This document shows, one piece after another, positions 60,501 to 61,214 of a stretch of DNA of 61,214 nucleotides. Made by a program: the position numbers and the translations under genes. The stretch's first letter is position 1. Every line of letters begins with the position of its first letter. Source of the DNA: Chthonomonas sp. UBA2362 (GTDB taxonomy: Bacteria > Armatimonadota > Fimbriimonadia > Fimbriimonadales > Fimbriimonadaceae); NCBI GenBank assembly GCA_002344135.1, contig DDTO01000001.1, forward strand, positions 130,412-191,625, given 5' to 3'. The notes below the pieces were generated by a model that was given only the letters and a program-made list of their open reading frames with translations, had not been told where the DNA came from and made no database searches.

Positions 60501-61195
60501 TGAGGTGGCTGTCGAGATAAGTAAACGTCCACTCGCGCCCCAGGGGGTCGGTCACGATCTCCACGAGGTCTTGGCCGCTGACGTAGTCGAACGTGATGGA
60601 CCGCGAGTTCGGATCGGTGATCGCCGTGATGCGGTGATTGCCGTCGCGCGTGATCGTCGTGGTGTTGCCGTTGCGGTCGACGATGGAGTCGAGCAGAGCC
60701 AAGTCGTGACCGTTCGGGATGGAGAGGTTCAGGATGACCTTACTCGGCAGCGTGATGCGATAGGTCGTGCTCGAGAGGTATTCGAGAGTGCTGAATTCGC
60801 CCGGCGGGGCGATGTACTCGGGCGGGTCCGAGTTCTCGACCAGCGTGAACTGCGTGATGCGCCCATCTCCCCACTTCACGATGGCCGAGGCGTCTTCGGG
60901 CAGGAGGTGGATGTCGTAGGAATGGCTCCAGGCGCGCCCGAACACCCCGAGGTTCGTCGCGAGGCTGTTGTGATACAGCGTCAAGCCCATGTCCACGGCG
61001 CCGCGTGCGTTCCAGCCCACCAGAGGCACGACGGTCGCCTTGTTGCCGTTGGCGGTGTTCACGGAGCCGCCTCCCATGGGGATGAGGCCCTCGCCGGGCA
61101 GGGGCGCCCCGCCCCCGCTACCCTCGGGCGGGTCCGGGTTCTGCAAGAACTCCGCGCTCAGCAGAGCCGGGTTCCCGGCAAAGGCCAGGAGGTCT
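57526..61195 (-). CDS. RHS repeat protein with permuted NlpC/P60-like toxin tip (5' end outside the window)
   Basis: At least 1,206 residues are encoded (from TTG 61146), and the frame stays open through GDLLAFAGNPALLSAEF up to the C-run at the window end, so the true start is missing. The first part is a DUF6531-like domain (GGGSVNTANGNKATVVP, FGRAWSHSYDIHL). About 15-20 YD repeats form the RHS shell, which closes with LTRDPIKDGRNWYGYC. The 171-residue tip has GTGTHAGIAVD (His1051) and RRNCVHFVSLL (Cys1156). The His-before-Cys order is that of permuted papain-fold NlpC/P60-like enzymes, which cut peptide, amide or ester bonds. This is the only RHS copy with an N-terminal domain, so it is the likely active gene. 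Confidence 0.85.
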
Positions 61196-61214
61196 CCCCC
61201 CCCCCCCCCCCCCC
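61196..61214. other. Terminal C homopolymer (19 C), probable assembly artefact
   Basis: The last 19 bases are all C, directly at the window end and inside what should be RHS coding sequence. A G-tail or low-quality contig end is the simplest explanation. Confidence 0.6.

Noticed and set aside
46641..61195. RHS/YD repeats as an insecticidal Tc-toxin complex
   Set aside because: No TcA or TcB-specific domains are seen; variable tips with small partner genes fit the RHS polymorphic-toxin pattern.

Overview
The window is about 61 kb of high-GC bacterial chromosome. It looks like an Armatimonadota genome, probably of the Fimbriimonadia type. That assignment is an inference from overall gene content and from many promoter boxes placed 6-7 nt before start codons; no marker gene in the window settles it. 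The genes are packed tightly, with many 1-4 nt start/stop overlaps.

Layout. From 1 to 8.3 kb (minus strand) lie a secreted WD40 propeller, two lipoproteins, a type IV pilus secretin (pilQ), and a sigma-54 response regulator and GAF-PAS histidine kinase pair whose regulator has no DNA-binding domain. From 8.4 to 13 kb lie a phosphodiester glycosidase-like protein, an ABC-2 exporter (permease, ATPase, permease), and a thioredoxin-like gene interrupted by an in-frame UGA that reads best as selenocysteine. From 13 to 18.5 kb (plus strand) lie threonine aldolase, two ABC genes, a DUF6941 protein and a flagellar chaperone pair (fliS and a fliT-like gene). A 34-aa membrane peptide lies on the minus strand within this stretch. 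From 18.5 to 21.6 kb lie a DUF1611/DgcN-like gene overlapping dnaA, an AT-richer dnaA upstream region with DnaA boxes, and a cyclic-nucleotide-binding protein. From 21.7 to 46.6 kb is mostly housekeeping and secreted-protein content: a fused binding-protein/permease, pdxT, a VWA protein, a TolB-like propeller, dut, a MerC-like protein, a dockerin-tailed SBBP protein, ubiD, coaD, a GH99-like hydrolase, gltX, a cysteine synthase-like gene and crcB. This stretch ends in a five-gene operon in which a BmpA-type nucleoside importer is coupled to a fused double PTPS/QueD enzyme.

From 46.6 kb to the end is an RHS polymorphic-toxin locus, all on the minus strand. One long RHS gene (5' end beyond the window) ends in a permuted NlpC/P60-like domain. 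Downstream lie six further RHS pieces, each missing its 5' part. Four of these carry different C-terminal tips, each followed by its own small, AT-richer partner gene; two are remnants without tips. Identical 171-bp segments, GC-rich palindromes and an inverted-repeat element mark two of the junctions. This is the arrangement expected of a store of alternative toxin tips that can recombine onto the active RHS gene.

The strongest leads are the RHS module array, the putative selenoprotein with a SECIS-like hairpin, the transporter-PTPS operon, and the repeated TANNNT box placed for leaderless transcripts. The final 19 bases are a C homopolymer and are probably a contig-edge artefact.
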